DNA of 6,154 nt from a bacterium (GTDB lineage: Bacteria; DRYD01; JALUEN01): contig JALUEN010000024.1 in NCBI GenBank assembly GCA_027052755.1, positions 1 to 6,154 on the forward strand, in the 5' to 3' direction. Numbering within the stretch: the stretch's first letter is position 1; the number at the start of each line of letters is the position of its first letter. The position numbers and the translations under genes are program-made. Under the pieces are notes generated by a model. That model had not been told where the DNA came from and searched no databases. It saw only the letters and a list, made by a program, of their open reading frames with translations. Below are positions 6,061 through 6,154 of this stretch, piece after piece.

Positions 6061-6154
6061 CCATCTGGAACTGGGCTTAGGGAAGGTTTGAAAAAGATCT
6101 CTGAAGCAATCGGTTAGATAGTTGAGAAATAGGTTGCAGTAGGAAAGTTAAGAG
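6061..6154. other. Gene-free right edge
   Basis: All three plus frames meet stops in these 94 bases and no RBS with a start codon is seen. There is no GC-rich stem with a T-run, so no intrinsic terminator for the OsmC-family gene lies here. Transcription may read on past the window. Confidence 0.5.

Noticed and set aside
3544..6100. The 11-mer TTGAAAAAGAT shortly after the stop of the strand-rich gene and again after the OsmC-family gene, as a possible shared 3' element
   Set aside because: Several exact 11-mer pairs are expected by chance in a window this size, and the flanks do not align.

Overview
The window looks like a chromosomal segment from a motile Gram-negative-type bacterium. It carries a flagellar cluster on the minus strand, and a type IV pilus or type II secretion ATPase and an OsmC-family gene on the plus strand. 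Arg is written mostly AGG/AGA, ATA is common for Ile, the proteins are rich in Lys and Glu, and Shine-Dalgarno (SD) sites are strong. This fits a thermophilic, deep-branching lineage such as an Aquificota-like group, but that placement is inference and no taxon is shown by the sequence.

Minus strand, read right to left: a soluble lytic transglycosylase (2494-1808), a FliK-like hook-length control protein (1804-974) and a hook/rod protein of the FlgE/F/G family (951-127). The genes are 3 and 22 bases apart, so they form one transcription unit. It ends in a strong intrinsic terminator (about 71-100), with a second small hairpin just after the last stop. The transglycosylase would open the peptidoglycan, the hook/rod protein would be polymerised through it, and FliK would set length and the export switch. 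No flgD lies between fliK and the hook-type gene.

Plus strand: after a divergent intergenic region (2495-2670) comes an unrecognised, strand-rich protein of 282 residues (2671-3519). It ends in an outer-membrane-barrel-like Phe-terminated strand but has no visible signal peptide. A gap of about 350 bases (3520-3870) holds no convincing gene, only short open frames that look like possible debris. Next come a PilB/GspE-type assembly ATPase (3871-5601) and an OsmC/Ohr-family protein (5635-6060), which are probably co-transcribed. The last 94 bases show no gene.

Four starts were moved inward from the longest open frame because the SD sequence overlaps or directly abuts the outermost start codon: 951, 2494, 2671 and 3871. 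The least explained items are the strand-rich protein beside the flagellar operon, the degenerate N-terminal motifs of the hook protein and the ATPase, and the pre-pilB gap.
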